The notes: a model not told the origin generated them from the sequence alone. 64,000 nucleotides of DNA from Diplonema papillatum (GCA_030068145.1 JAPJBO010000152.1:62001-126000), one strand, 5' to 3'; counted from the first letter of the stretch, positions 21,001-34,000 are shown. A program made the numbers and translations.

Positions 21001-22950
21001 ACCCGCGCGCGTTGCGCACGGTTGTGGACAAGAAGCATGCAACTCCACGCCGGGGAAGCCTACGAAAGCACACGACAAGAATTCCCTGCACCGTCCACTC
21101 GAGGGACACCACAGGAGGGCTGTAATTTATTACAGGTGAGTGACGCCACTTCCGCCGGCGAGTTGTGTAGATCGGTATTGAACGCAGGTTCACGTCTCGA
21201 GTTAGACAGGAAGGAAAGAAAAACGACGAAAAGTAGAACAGCAAAGAACTAATCGAACGCCATCCCGTGGGAGCACGTGCCGGAGAAGAATGAGGAAGCA
21301 TGTCCACGAAAGGTCGGCCAAGGTGTCACCACGCGGCAATGCGCCAGCCAGTACGTCGTGACTGGCAGAATGACTGGCAGAATTGACGGGCAACCTGCCT
21401 GGCCATTTGACCCGCAGATTGACCGGAAGATTGACGTTTCTTGGGAACACACACGGTACGTCAGAGTGGGTAAACGCGGTGGAATTCAGGGAACCCCACT
21501 CGTGTGAGCGTTTAGTTTATAAGCCGGTCCCTATCTCCTGGAACTGCATCGAATTGCCTGCCGCTGTTCATTGCAGCGAATCGAGATCCGCCACAGTCTA
21601 TCAGGTCCATCCCTATCCCCTAGAGCCGCATAGAATTACCTGCAGCTATATTCTTCTGTCTATCACAGTCTATCAGGAGGGGATGGACCGGCTTAGTTTA
21701 CGGTACAGGGCCCTGCCGTTGCAGGGCACGAAGGGGTAGAGGCTTTGAGGCTGGAAGATCTTGCCATCGCCTCGGGTTTCGTCTCGTAACCGGGGAAGGA
21801 GAACCAATTCGCCGTCTCACGCCGCGGAATGGTGAAGAACCGCCCCAGAAGCTGGAGTGGAAAAAAGGTGTTGTTGAACGCTTACGCCCGCCACTAAACC
21901 CAGATTTACCTGTGTTTCGTGTAGGCTACAGCACATTTACCTCCTTTGATCTATCGCAACCGGCAGTCTCCTCGAGCATTTCCTACAAAGCAGGTGCTTA
22001 TACAAAAAGACGCGGATAAATGTACGCCCGAAAAACGTGACACCCGCTTTTTAACTCCAGCTTTAGCTCCAGCTTCTTGAGGGCGCGACTTCGCCGCTGC
22101 ACTCGAAGACTCGCCTATCGTGTGTGCGGAAAAAGCTCTTGGAGCTTAAAGTGGGAATCCTACGCCCGCCTTTGTCGTCGCCAGCATTGCAAAGGCAGGC
22201 TACGGAAAGTGCTGACCGGCCGGGGCCCTCTGGAAGATCCAAAGGCGTGTTGTGCCTGACCCCAACTAGACCTAGCGCCTAAAGAGCCAGGGAACTAAGT
22301 AGGCCAAGCGCGGCCGCGGGCAACATGCACGAAAGTTGGGCAAAGCCAGGCCAACGATGGTTTTGACAGACGCAACTTATTGATCCGAAGAAGCCGAGAC
22401 GGGTGGTCGGTCGCAAGGGCCGCGTGTATTGGGGGGCGGTGACATCAGCCCGAGAGCCCCAGAGTATTGGGGACGGCCCCACCGGGAAACGTGGAACAGG
22501 TGCCCAGCCGTGAGGGGACACTTTTGGAAGCACCAAAATGGGTAAACCTAGACCCCGACTGTGGTATAGCAGGGTAAAGGCACCTTCACCAGGCCTTTCT
22601 CGTCAGCCTCCCCGGCCTACATCAACGGTCTGCAGAAGGACCGAGTCCAGGCCCGTAAGAGCCATGGTCAGGCACCATACAGTCGCTGCAAACGATGTCA
22701 TGCCGAGATATGCGGAAGAAGCGAGAGCTGAAGCGGGGAATCATCCCGGCCGAGAGAAATCACCAACACCACGAGACCTGCAGTGTCCAATGCCTGTGGA
22801 CCCAAGCTGACCCAAGCAGCGTCGAACGGTAGGTGGTACCGGTGCCGTCGGTGGTGAGAAGATCTTCCAGGCGGAAGACGGCCACGTACTGGTCAACACT
22901 CGGGTGAGTGGTCTCGACGGCAAGGGTCGAGAGAGACGGCCGCGCACAGA
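21001..22950. other. Stretch without a recognisable gene
   Basis: 21370-21430 holds short repeats of actggcagaatgac type. 21520-21690 has two copies of a block with atcccctatcccctagagc-like wording related to 52600-52780. 21870-22014 is an S1 SINE. 22025-22100 (gacacccgctttttaactcc) is related to 44680-44720. 22250-22900 shows nothing I can name. Confidence 0.45.
21870..22014. repeat. S1 SINE copy
   Basis: A full-length short form, from ttgttgaacgcttacgcccg to aaagcaggtgcttatacaaa. S1 has at least 15 full or partial copies in this window. Confidence 0.7.
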
Positions 22951-22954
22951 GACT

Positions 22955-24110
22955 CTAGTTGGGGTCAGCATCGGCGTCTTCGTTCGCCGGCGCGGGGTCG
23001 GTCGCCGCGCTGTCCGCACCTTCGCTGTGCTTCTCGTCCTGGACCGGGCTGTTGTTCCGGCTGCTGGCCTCGAGCGACACTTCCTCCGTCATCAGCTGTT
23101 CCTCGCCTTCCGGCGAGGCTCTCTGTACAGGTGTTGGTCGCGGTAACGATCGAAGTGAATTACGTCAACGGCCGTATCCACATGCAAACAGACTGACCTT
23201 GCCCCCGCGAGAGATAGAGAGCTAGAATAGAGCATAGAGCATCTATTCAGCATCGGAAAGTAGATGCGAGGTCAGGGCAAACCTTGTCCGCTAGCTTCGT
23301 TTACCCGTGAATCTAATAATCAGGGCTTAACCCAAATTTTCGCTTTCTTTTCACCAACCTTGTGACAATTATCGTCTTCGCCGTTTCTGTCAACGCGACT
23401 TTTTCTGAGAGACAGAGAGACGAGTAAGAGAGCGGATGGGTGGTCTTTGCTTTACTGTCATTTTTAGAGTGCAATAATCCAGGATTTTAATGCCTCCGGG
23501 CGACCTTCGTTTGATCGGTGGCTCTATTGTGCGGAAAAGAGGTCATATTCCGAGGCTAGAGGTTAAGGTAACTTGCGACTGCTTCTCGCCACCCTTTTTT
23601 GTGTTAACAATGCATGAATTAGTAGTTGGCAGCGTACTACATGAAACTTACCAAAGCAGGTGAGTTCCGCTAGTGCGCACAAACAAAACCGGGGGCAAAG
23701 GGGCAGTACCTCAGTGCTTCCCTGAGTCTCGTCGGCGTTCACTTGGACATCGAGAAGGCCATCGGCGCTTTCGTGCTCGGCAGGCGGCGTCGTTGGAGGC
23801 ACGTCGTCGTCGGCGGTGCGGGGCGGGTCTTGGACTGGGGGTTGATGGTCCTCCAGTGTTCCGCCCGCGGCGGGCATCTGGTAGCCGGCAGGCACTTCTG
23901 CGTCCTCGTCGAGGGTTTGCGGCTCGGCCGGGGGGACGTTCGGCAACGCGGCGGGTGCTTCGTGGGCCTCGGCGGCATTCAGCTCAGACACGCTGACGGG
24001 CGGCTCCGCAGACGGCGGTGCCGCGGCCAACGGCTCGTGCACCTCAGTGGTCGCAGGCTCGGCCGGCCGCGCGCTCTCGTCATGCTGCACCGTCAGCAGC
24101 CACACACAGT
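22955..24110 (-). CDS. Putative acidic, Pro/Ala/Glu-rich protein, two 3' exons
   Basis: I do not recognise this protein. A coding-like block on the minus strand ends at 23710 with the donor GAG|GTACTG. A second block begins at 23122 after ACAG and ends with a stop at 22957-22955. Both borders are in phase 0, so joining them keeps the frame. The first block is rich in Pro, Ala and Glu (AEPATTEVHEPLAAAPPSAE, DVPPTTPPAEHESADG); the second is acidic and ends ANEDADADPN. The composition suggests a disordered tail. The 587-bp intron holds a solo YR-element terminal repeat. The 5' limit near 24110 and any further upstream exons are unknown. It lies about 1 kb beyond the TRAPPC8 stop and could be a neighbouring gene on the same strand. 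Confidence 0.4.
23222..23420. repeat. Solo terminal repeat of the YR retrotransposon
   Basis: In opposite orientation this matches 10166-10365 over about 190 bp (gagcatctattcagcatcgg, gctagcttcgttta, gacaattatcgtcttc). Identity by eye is near 85%, so it is older than the full element. It stands inside the putative intron 23123-23709. Confidence 0.75.
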
Positions 24111-24237
24111 CCTTAGACACGTTCGTACCCTGAGAGTGGGTAGGATTTAAGTCTTTAGGTTGATCCCAGCCTTCTGAATACCAGCAGTACGCTGATGCCC
24201 AGCAAACTGGGCCACTCACACATTGCATGCGGCTGGA

Positions 24238-24360
24238 TGATATCTAAACCTGTCAATGAGCACAATTGGTGGACAAGTCTGGTGCCAGCGCCCGCGGTAA
24301 TTCCAGCACCAACAGCGTATACTAATGCTGCTGCTGTTAAAAAGCTCGTGGAGCTCAGGT
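24238..24360 (+). rRNA. SSU (18S) rRNA fragment, 530-loop region
   Basis: Universal words of eukaryotic SSU rRNA are recognisable: caagtctggtgccagc, cgcggtaattccagc, agcgtatactaa and gttaaaaagctcgt. The fragment covers only the region around the 530 loop and carries substitutions at normally invariant places (gcgcccgcgg instead of gcagccgcgg), so it is most likely a degenerate relic. Confidence 0.8.
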
Positions 24361-24528
24361 TGCAAGGGAAACTGAACCGCCCGAGTAGGACCTTCTGATC
24401 GTGATCATTTGCAAATTTGCCACCTGAAACCACGTCCAGGTCCTGGGCTCAGGGTAGTGCGGTCAACGAAAACTCTAGTTTCCCTTTCTACTTTCTCCTG
24501 CTCTCGCGGATGTAAGGTTTCAGAGTGT

Positions 24529-24745
24529 CTTGGCTGCCACAAGCCAGTTATCCCTGTGGTAATTTCTTTCTGTCACCTCGCCCGGCTTCATCCCTTTGAA
24601 CATGAAGCGAGGCCAACGGATCGTTAGGCCACGCTTTCACACCGAGGATCGGTACTGAAGATCGTGTATCGAGCAAGCTTCTACCCTTATGCTCTACGCG
24701 AGATTTCTGTTCCCGCTGAGCTTGCCTTAGGACACCTGCGTTAAT
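24529..24745 (-). rRNA. LSU (28S) rRNA fragment, near the peptidyl-transferase domain
   Basis: Read on the minus strand it shows aacgcaggtgtcctaaggca, acagaaatctcgcg, gcgtggcctaacgatcc and ccacagggataactggcttg, all conserved LSU wording just before the peptidyl-transferase loop. Homology stops right after ggcttgtggcagccaag. The next LSU segment lies, on the other strand, at 61617-61912. Confidence 0.85.
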
Positions 24746-25018
24746 CCCCGCGTGAAGCGTTTCAAGGGTCAACCCTTCCTTCAAAAAGAGACGACCGCAT
24801 CCTCCGGGGCCTGTGGACATGGTCAACAGGATCGGCAATGTGTCACCACTTCAGATATTTGCATCCGGGTTGCGGAATGTTCACGCATTCCCTTTCGGCA
24901 ATCCTGCACGTCCGAGCAAGCTCGTCAGTGGCAGCTTTGGGGGAAATCTTGGTTCAATGTTTAGGCAGGCACACTCTGCCTCCCTTGCATGTTTGATGCT
25001 AGCATCAAGTCTTCAAAA
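24746..25018. other. Downstream region of TRAPPC8
   Basis: No gene. 24955-25015 (ttcaatgtttaggcaggcac ... tagcatcaagtcttc) is a short dispersed repeat found again at 44215-44260 and 53305-53370. Confidence 0.4.
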
Positions 25019-25282
25019 CTATGGAACGCAGACAAGAAGCAGTGCGCGCACAATTGCACCGCCTGGCAGCAGATCTCGATCGGAATCTTGAATGGGGTGA
25101 ACGCGTACCTGTACTTCAACGTTTTCGCCGTCAACGACTTTTACGTCGAATTGATTCACGTTGTATTGCCCGGGAAGCAAGAACTCAGCCTTGGCGACGA
25201 TAGAGGACGACTCATACGGTCCGACGGTGATCTTATGCTTGCACTTGCCTTGCCAGTGGAACGACGGGTAGATGACGCTCGG
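25019..25282 (-). CDS. TRAPPC8: TRAPPC8 exon 11 (last)
   Basis: Acceptor CCACAG|CCG. It encodes YPSFHWQGKCKHKITVGPYE and AEFLLPGQYNVNQFDVKVVD, the C-terminal beta-sandwich of TRAPPC8, and stops at 25021-25019 after LLVCVP. Confidence 0.9.
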   Translation of the reverse strand, partial: PSVIYPSFHWQGKCKHKITVGPYESSSIVAKAEFLLPGQYNVNQFDVKVVDGENVEVQVRVHPIQDSDRDLLPGGAIVRALLLVCVP

Positions 25283-28200
25283 CTGTGGATGTGTTTAGAG
25301 TTGGAAGAAGTGTAAATCCGGGTTTTGCCCCGCTGCAGATGCTTTTGAGCTGTATTTGTGTCCACGTTTTGTTTCGTCTTCTTAACCGCGCAAATGGTGT
25401 CAGCCGAAGCTGGTGAAGCTTCGACGATACTCCTCCTCGCACCCGTTCGCTGCTTCGTTCTCGCTGCTGCGGGATGCAAAAACTGAAAACTGATGGCGTA
25501 AAACAAACGTAGAAAAGACCACGCACAGATTCTCGACGCCGGGTGGGCAAGCGCCGATCGTTTATATAGGACACAAAAAGTCCCGGACATGGCTAGCCAT
25601 AACCCATAACGAAAGCGTGCACTAAATATACAACCCGTAACCACATAGCCCTTTCTTGCTCTAAGAGAACCCATTCATGAACGGTCACACGGAGACCCTA
25701 AAACCCCGGAATTTCAAGCGAACTTTAACTCTAAAAACGCCGAAGAAAACGGGGCGCGCTCCAGCTGGTGACAGAGCGGCACCACGCAGGACACGTTTTA
25801 TAGCATCAGCAATAGTATCAGCACTAACGCGGTACCATCGGCACATAGGCGCCCAGCCGCACACAAATGTGACATGTGGCGTGCAGCCAGGTTTCCCCGT
25901 CGTCGTTTATGCGCCGGCACGAAGGCACACAGGGCTCCGTTCTCCGCGGTTCCAGCGTCTATTCGCTGCTTCGGAAGCATGGGATTCGTCGGAAAAAAAC
26001 ATGTGGACCAACTACGGCCTGAGCCAACTCACCTACCCCCCAATTGCCGGAGGACACGAACTGGAACACCGTTAAACAAAGCGAGCGCGCGTAACAAAAC
26101 CTTGTCGTCCCTGGACAACTCAGTATCGGAGCGCGCGTAACCCGATTCAACCCAGCTTACTCGCCAACGTGTGGAGTTGACCCCGAAAAAGGGATACCTC
26201 TTCTTTCGCAGGCTGTTGGGGTGTGGACAGGAGCAGCGGCTGGCTGTTCGAGAGTGACGGAAACTGCGGTGCGAACTCGTTTGCGACGGGCTCAACTTCT
26301 CTCGGCGTCGGGTAAAGCACCTTCGTGTTGTACAGTGTCAACCACACCACACGCGTGCTATTGTGGTGGTTGGTCAGGCTGATGCTGACAGGAACAAGGC
26401 ACCCTGCGGGAGGAAGTTTTGATGGTTGAGAGCGCGTGAAGGCACCACTGGAAGGACAGGCTAGACCCGGGACGCGAAAGATACACAGCCTGTTGCGCCG
26501 TTCTTTACGGTGGAAAGTGCACTCAAGCAAGTCCGCGAGACTCTGAGTGTGGGTCTTTACCGCGTCAGGGCCAGGCTAGAAGCGCATTCTCTGGGACGGC
26601 GTTGCCTTGGCAATCTTTCGGTCACTTCCCAACCACCTGCAAACGTTTTCATTGCTGCAGCCAGCTCAGTTCACTGTTGCCTATCGGGTATTCACATTTT
26701 ATAGAAGCACGGACCCTCCGGATGGCCACGCAGACAGGCAGCTGGGCGCGTGTTGAGTGGCATTGAGCATACCTGCGTGCGGGGCGAAACAGTGTCGGAC
26801 AGGGGTCGGGAAAACGACGGACACCCCGACGATGCCTTCGGTCTTCATGCCCGGCAGCGGCGGAGGCACAGGATTGATGGGCGCTTCTTTGTTCTCGCTC
26901 AAGCCGCGTTCACGCAGCAGATTTCTATCCTGCGTCTCGCACGACTGCCACGTCCGCTTCGGCTTGATGGTCGTCTTGAAAGGCAAGCAGCTGCACAACG
27001 TTTGACCTGCGAGAAAAACAGAAAGTTCGGAAAGAAATACGTAGTCAACTTGTTCGTGTTGACTTTGTATATGGCTGCTGAAGTCCGGGGTGTGAGTTAA
27101 AGATAAAACAGCGGTGTCACCTAAAACCGAAACCGAGGCAAAATTGGCGGAAGTTTTTGCCGAATAAATGCAGTAATCAGGGCGGAGGAGAGGGGGGCAT
27201 AGATGGAAACATAAAACCCAAAACCCAAGGCCACCAGACACCTAGTATTTGGTGGCCAGCCACTACTGGGCGGCTGGTCCTTTTTCCCGATCGAATATAC
27301 ACACCTCCGAATCTAAACGGGCGAAGCCCGGCTTTTCTTGGCACCAATCCTTCAAAAAAAGAGGGGGGGATCCGGGGGGCACCGCCCCCCGGCCGAACGG
27401 TACGGTACAGCGACACAGATCGTGCGGTGAAAAACCTCAAGCTTCACGGATTTCCAAGGGAATCTGTGAAGCTTTACGAACCTTCTCACACTCGTATTTC
27501 TTAGTTTCGAGTCCCCCACCAACGAGACCTGTAACCGAGTTTAACTAGTGCGTAACCAGTCTATAACCACTGTAACCACTTGTAACCGGGTGTAACCGGT
27601 TACAGACTGTAACCGCTGTAACCACTTGTAACCAGCATGTAACCACTGTAACCGAGTGTAACCAGTCTGTAACCGGGATGGAATTGTTGCTGGCTTCTTC
27701 TGGCATCATCGCACTCGTTCTGAGGGAAACACCGACCATGAGGCAAGCTATGATCGCCGCTGGGACGACGTCACGCGGGGGATGGAGGGTGGAAAAAAGA
27801 AAGAGGAAGGTGAGACTGACATTCTTTGCTCCTGCTGGGTTTGGGCTTTTGTTGCTGCTAGAGTGACTAGTAGTAACCCCCGCCTCCTCCCTAACTCTTC
27901 TGGTGTTGGTTTGGGTAGGTGCTCCTCCTGCCCTGCGCTTTGCTCCAATTCCCACGGTAAACCATAGTAACCGCTGTAACCACTTGTAACCAGCATGTAA
28001 CCACTGTAACCGAGTGTAACCAGTCTGTAACCGGGATGTAACCGCTGTAACCACTTGTAACCACTGTAACCGAGTGTAACCAGTCTGTAACCGGGATGTA
28101 ACCGCTGTAACCACTTGTAACCAGCATGTAACCACTGTAACCGAGTGTAACCAGTCTGTAACCGGGATGTAACCGCTGTAACCACTTGTAACCACTGTAA

Positions 28201-30998
28201 CCGAGTGTAACCAGTCTGTAACCGGGATGTAACCGCTGTAACCACTTGTAACCAGCATGTAACCAGCATGTAACCACTGTAACCGAGTGTAACCAGTCTG
28301 TAACCGGGATGTAACCGCTGTAACCACTTGTAACCAGCATGTAACCACTGTAACCGAGTGTAACCAGTCTGTAACCGGGATGTAACCGCTGTAACCACTT
28401 GTAACCACTGTAACCGAGTGTAACCAGTCTGTAACCGGGATGTAACCGCTGTAACCACTTGTAACCAGCATGTTACTCTGGAGGCCAGGTACAATAACCG
28501 TACCGCTCTTCGAGAGCTTATTGGAATCTGGTCCGAGCTCTTGCTGAACCGGTTTCGGCAACAGTTGCTGGCTGAAGGGCCTGAGAACCTGTCGCCCTGT
28601 TTCTTGTGGTCGACGCATCGACCATGCCGCATGCAGGGGACGACGTGGTAGGCGTACGTGTGCGATACGCCGATGCCTCGGAACCCAGTCTTTTGAAGGA
28701 GACCTTCATTGGGCTTGTGCCAAACGTTCCGAAGGGGTCGGACAACGCGAGCGCGACTGGGGACGCCACGTACAAGGCAGTTACGAAGCTGCTCAACCCC
28801 CTCTCCGTCAGCATGTCGGACATTTATGGGTGGTGTTCCGACGACGGCGCGACTATGATAGGTCGAAATGAAGGGGTGATAGCGCTGATCGCTAAAAACA
28901 GCGGGCGCAAAAAAAAGGGCATCGCTAAAGCGCTCGATGCGGCTCACCTGCTTCAGACAAAGTTGAAGTTTGTTCTGGAAGATCCCGCTGTAAAGCAGAT
29001 CACCAGCACCGTTCGGTCGGTGAATCGGATTTTCAAATCCAGCACGCTGATGCGCCGTACCCTTCGGGAAGCGTGCTCCGAAGCGGGAAAGACGGCGTTG
29101 AAACCGGATGGCAGCTGGCGAATTCGCTGGCTCAAGAAATGGGCAACGTCGATGACGAAAGCGTCTCGCATGCGCGACGCGTGGGCGAAATGCCTCAGCA
29201 TGGAGTCGGTCGTCAGGCGGGCGCAGAAGAAGGGGAAGTCGGAAAAGCGGCAGAAGGTGACGAAAAAACGGCTCCGGATTTCGAAGAAGCTGTGCGAGGA
29301 AAAATTCGTGACTGGCCTGAGGTACTTGTCTCAGCTATTCGGAGCCCTTGCGTGTCCGCAGCTGATTGGGCAGTTGGAGGCGGGTCAGGCCAGCCAGATT
29401 GCTGCCTACCTGCAGAAGGCGCAGCTCGCACTTGCGGTGATGAATGTCCCGGACGCGTACCTCAGCGTCCATCATCGTGCCATCTCGTTGCTGGTCCCGG
29501 AGACCGTCATGTCTGCCAACGTGCTAGACGCCGTCACCGTGCTGGATGTCGGTCTCCTGAAGGAACGTCTTGTCGACACCGATTACGGTGAGTCTGCATG
29601 GACGCGCATGTGCGAACTTGCGTACCCGAACGACAAGGAGCACAGCGCGCTGCTGAAAGACTGGGGGAAGGTCAAGGAGGCCGCCCGGAGCACCAAACTT
29701 CTCTTCCTCGACTTCTGGAGGGCGCGTTTGGTGGAGTTGTCGGACCAGGGTTCTCGTGCCGCTCGTGTCCTTCAAGTGACACTCTGCACCGGGTGTGCCA
29801 GCAGCTGCGGCGTAGAGCGCGACTTCGGCGAAATGCGCTGGCGAGTTAGCGAGCTCAGAAACCGGGTGGAGGTGGAAACAATCAGCCAAGAGATGCTGAT
29901 ATCGAAGAACGGTCCTCCACCGGCTGATGCTCACGACTTCCTGATGGATGGCATCCGGTTCTGGAACGTAAAGGACCGAAGGGATTGTGGCGGGCGCCCT
30001 AAAAAGGAGACCGACTCGGAGGCGGAGCGGAACCGGAAGACGTGGACATGGGTAGAGGCCATGCATCGCCGAGGGCAAGACCCTGCCGTCCAGCGGACCG
30101 TCGACGAACTGCGTGAACGAGATCTCGCGCATTGGCTCGGGGTAAAGGGCCTCCGGGGTAACATCGCAATTGCCAGCATCGTTGCGGTTCTGCTGACGGC
30201 TCGCGTGGCAGGTCCGACTGGGCAGCAGCCGGTGGCCCGCCCAAGCATCACTCCATCCGCGGTTTCTCGATCGCGAGTTACCCCGACGCCAACGCAGCTA
30301 CCTCATCGCCTGGGCAGCAGCCGAAAGCTCAAAGCATCCCTTCCGCGGGTGCTCGATCACAAGTTGCCCCGGGTGCCAAAGCATCTACCGCGTCGCAGCC
30401 CATCGCCACCCTAAGAAGCACCCCTTCCGCGGGTGCTCGTTCACGAGTTGCCCCAGCCGCCAACGCAGCTACGTCGTCGCCTGCCAACACTGCTCAATCA
30501 AGACCTGCCCCTTCTCGGCCAAGAGGGTCCATATCAGCCTCTGCAGCGCCGTCTGCCGTAGCAGCTCCATCGCAGCCTGCATCTGCTTCGCCTATTCTGC
30601 TCCCTGTTGTTACGGCTTCAGCGAAAAGAAAGCAAACCCACCAACCCGATACACTGCGAACACACAAACGCCTCCGCACGACATCGGCCACTAAACCCGC
30701 CCCGTCAACAACTGACAAGCGTTCCTCAGCAGCTGTTCCCGCAGTCCCACAAGGCAAACGCACGACACCGGCCACTAAACCCGCCCCGTCAACAACTGAC
30801 AATCGTTCCTCAGCAGCTGTTCCCGCAGTCCCACAAGGCAAACGCACGACACCGGCCACTAAACCCGCCCCGTCAACAACTGACAATCGTTCCTCAGCAG
30901 CTGTTCCCGCAGTCCCACAAGGCAAACGAAAACGTGCCTCGTCATGCCCGCCCTCTTGTCCGCCGCCCAAGGCCATAAAGCGAAGCAACGTGTCGTCG

Positions 30999-31037
<39 letters not shown>

Positions 31038-34000
31038 GCATCATCATCATGTTCATCGTCGTCGTCGTCATCGTCGTCTTAGCCATACTGCCGTACGTAC
31101 CCCGAGTCCATTGGTACATAAAATAGAACTGTTCTGTTTTTCAATGTGCCGTAAATCATTTTTGGTAAAACGAAGACGGCTTGCTTGCTAGGACTTTTCA
31201 CTTTGGTTCTCACCCTGACCTGGAACTGGGGAAAATTGAAAGCACAGCTTCGGTTTCTTTCCTTGTCTTGCCGTTCGGGACGTTGTCCGCAAGCATACTC
31301 TGCCTCTGATGATAGATAATGTCGAATGTTCCGGCTATCCCATACGAGTTGAAGGTTCGGAGGGGTAACTTGCGGGGAATGATTGTATTTTGGTATTCCC
31401 GCAAATATACGCCACATACTGTAATATTGTATAGTTTTCGGGACATCCACTAGAAGCACTGGGTTTCCGAAGATCAACGCGAAAAAACGCCGAAGGCGTA
31501 CCTTGGCGTTCCGTACCGTCCGGCCGGGGGGCTTGGCCCCCCGGACCCCCCAGTCTTCAAACTTTCACAAATTCCGTGAGGTGGGCCTCGAATTCTTCTA
31601 AGTACAAACGCTGGTGTCCTGGACAAGCCACCCCCCCCAGGAAACATAAAACCCAAAACCCAGACGGGCCAGATTCAGTTTCCACCCCTGGAGGGGGGGG
31701 GGGGTTTGCAAGAAACCTTCGACCCGCGCCGCCTGCCCGCCGGACGCCGGGGCCGCCGTCCAGAACACCGAGAACGCGAGCGGGACGTTGAGCCCCGCGC
31801 CCGCCAGCCGCCGCCCTGCGCGTCGAGCAGCTGCTGCTGGTAGCCGGTCTTCTTCTTCTCCTTCCGGTCGAGGAACATCATGCCCCCGTCGCCTGCCCTA
31901 GTAGTACGCAGCCAACCACCAGTTTATTGAGCTCCATTGTCTCGGTACTAAGTACATTTGCGCCGGTAAAGACCGGCGCCCAGCGAGACTAGAGGCAGCA
32001 GTTAAAGTTCGGTAAACAGCAAAGTTCGGGCGAAGCTAAGTTCGGGAGAAGCAAGGCAAAGTTCGGGTGAAGGCAAAGTTTGGGCGATGCTAAGTTCTGG
32101 CGAAGCAAAGTTCTGGTGAAGCAAAGTTCAGTCAATGCAAAGTTCGGGTGAAGCTAAGTTTTGGGGAGGCTAAGCTCTGGTGAAAGCAAAGTTCGGGCAA
32201 AGCAAAGCAAAGTTCGGGTGAAGCTAAGTTCTGGTGAAAGCAAAGTTCGGGCGAAGCAAAGCAAAGTTCGGGCGATGCTAAGTTCTGGCGAAGCAAAGTT
32301 CTGGTGAAGCAAAGTTCAGTCAATGCAAAGTTCGGGTGAAGCTAAGTTTTGGGGAGGCTAAGCTCTGGTGAAAGCAAAGTTCGGGCAAAGCAAAGCAAAG
32401 TTCGGGTGAAGCTAAGTTCTGGTGAAAGCAATGTTCGGGCGAAGCAAAGCAAAGTTCGGGCGATGCTAAGTTCTGGTGAAGTCTGGGCGAAGCTGAGTCA
32501 GAGCAAAGTTCGGGCGAAGCTAAGTCAAAGCAAAGTTCGGGTGAAGCTAAGTTCTGGGGAGGCTAGAAAGCAAAGTTCGGGCGAAGCAAAGCTGAGTTCT
32601 GGTGAAGCTCTATTGGGGCGGGTAAGTTCGGCGAAGCAAGCATGAGGCTAAGTTCCGTCCGGGCCTCAAGTATGCAAATACCCGGTGCCAAATCACGGGT
32701 CAAGAAACCCGGGCCGGAGCGTAAAGGGTCAGGAAGTTTCCCCCCCTTGAAATGACACCATGATGGCAGAGTGAACAGCGCAAGGCTTCAGAGTTGGACT
32801 CCAGCCTGGAGGTCCCGAGTTCGAACCCGGGCGAGCCACTTTTCCGGTCGAACATGATTTTCGGGGTTTGTTTCGGATAACAGCAAAGTTCGGGCGAAGC
32901 TAAGTTCGGGCGAAGCCAAGCCAAGTTCGGACGAAAGCAAAGTTCGGGTGAAGCTAAGTTCTGGTGAAGCAAAGTTCGGGAGAAGCCAAGTTCGGGCGAT
33001 GCTAAGTTCTGCCTCCGAGTGAAAGCATAGTTTTTGTGAAGCAAAGTTCGGGCGATGCTTAGTACTGGTAGACTGACTCAAATTTCCCGGGGTGACCAAT
33101 AACCGTGAGACATTGAGAAACTCTGCAAAAAACGCAAATTTCGGGCACATACGACCCCGAAAACCAACAAATTCCAAAACCCGCTTTCGACCGGAAAAGT
33201 GTCCTCGGCCGGGTTCGAACCCGGGCCTCCAGACGGTGGCAGACCTGAAATCTAGATGCAAATAGCCCTTTTCCAGTCACGGGGCAAAAAAAAACCTGGA
33301 TCGAGGGAATTGACTGGATCATATTTTTGGGCCTTAAAAAGTGCCCTCGGGCTTCGCCCGCGGACCCCTCAAAAAGTGGGGTTGGCTCGATAGAGCTATT
33401 AGCATACCTCTAGTCTCGGAAAATTAGTAGTTGGCAGCGTACTACATGAAACTTACCAACCAAGTTTTTTCACACGAGGTAATAAAAGGAGTAATCACGG
33501 CGGAGGAGAGGGAGCGAAGAGGGGGGAAAGCGACACCTTCAACCCGCGCCGCCTGCCCGCCGGAGGCCGGGGCCGCCGTCCAGAACACCGAGAACGCGAG
33601 CGGGACGTTGAGCCCCGCGCCCGCCAGCCGCCGGCCCTGCGCGTCGAGCAGCTGCTGCTGGTAGCCGGTCTTCTTCTTCTCCTTCCGGTCGAGGAACATC
33701 ATGCCCCCGTCGCCCGCCGACCTGCCGTCCGCCGGCAGGTCCACACCGCCTGCACCCCCCGTCTTTTTGCCCGCATCCCGCGGCGCGTTCAGCGCAAAGT
33801 GGTCACAGGGGACGGGCGTGTAGAGGTCCGCGGCTCCGTCTGCCGCGAAGCAGGTGGCGACGGTTTGCGGCCCGCCGATGCGCAGCTTGGCTTTGAAGGT
33901 GATGTTGTAGGCGCTTTGCAAGGGGAGCGGCATGGCCACCGCTGCGGGGTCTAAAGGCGTTGCAATCCAATCGCACGACAGGGTGCTGACTTGCTGCAGG

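Noticed and set aside
22250-22900. Small plus-strand gene (90 codons at 22538)
   Set aside because: The composition is random, and there is no homologue or splice context.
27545-28475. Telomeric repeat
   Set aside because: The units are 9-11 bp of mixed sequence, not a single short telomere word, and the array is internal.
27545-28947. Minus-strand frames of 357-399 codons
   Set aside because: They read the gtaacc array (VTSGYSGYIPVTDWLH repeats) and part of the transposase antisense.
32763-32838. tRNA gene
   Set aside because: The T-arm wording is good, but the acceptor stem does not pair and the tail matches a repeat; treated as a SINE head.
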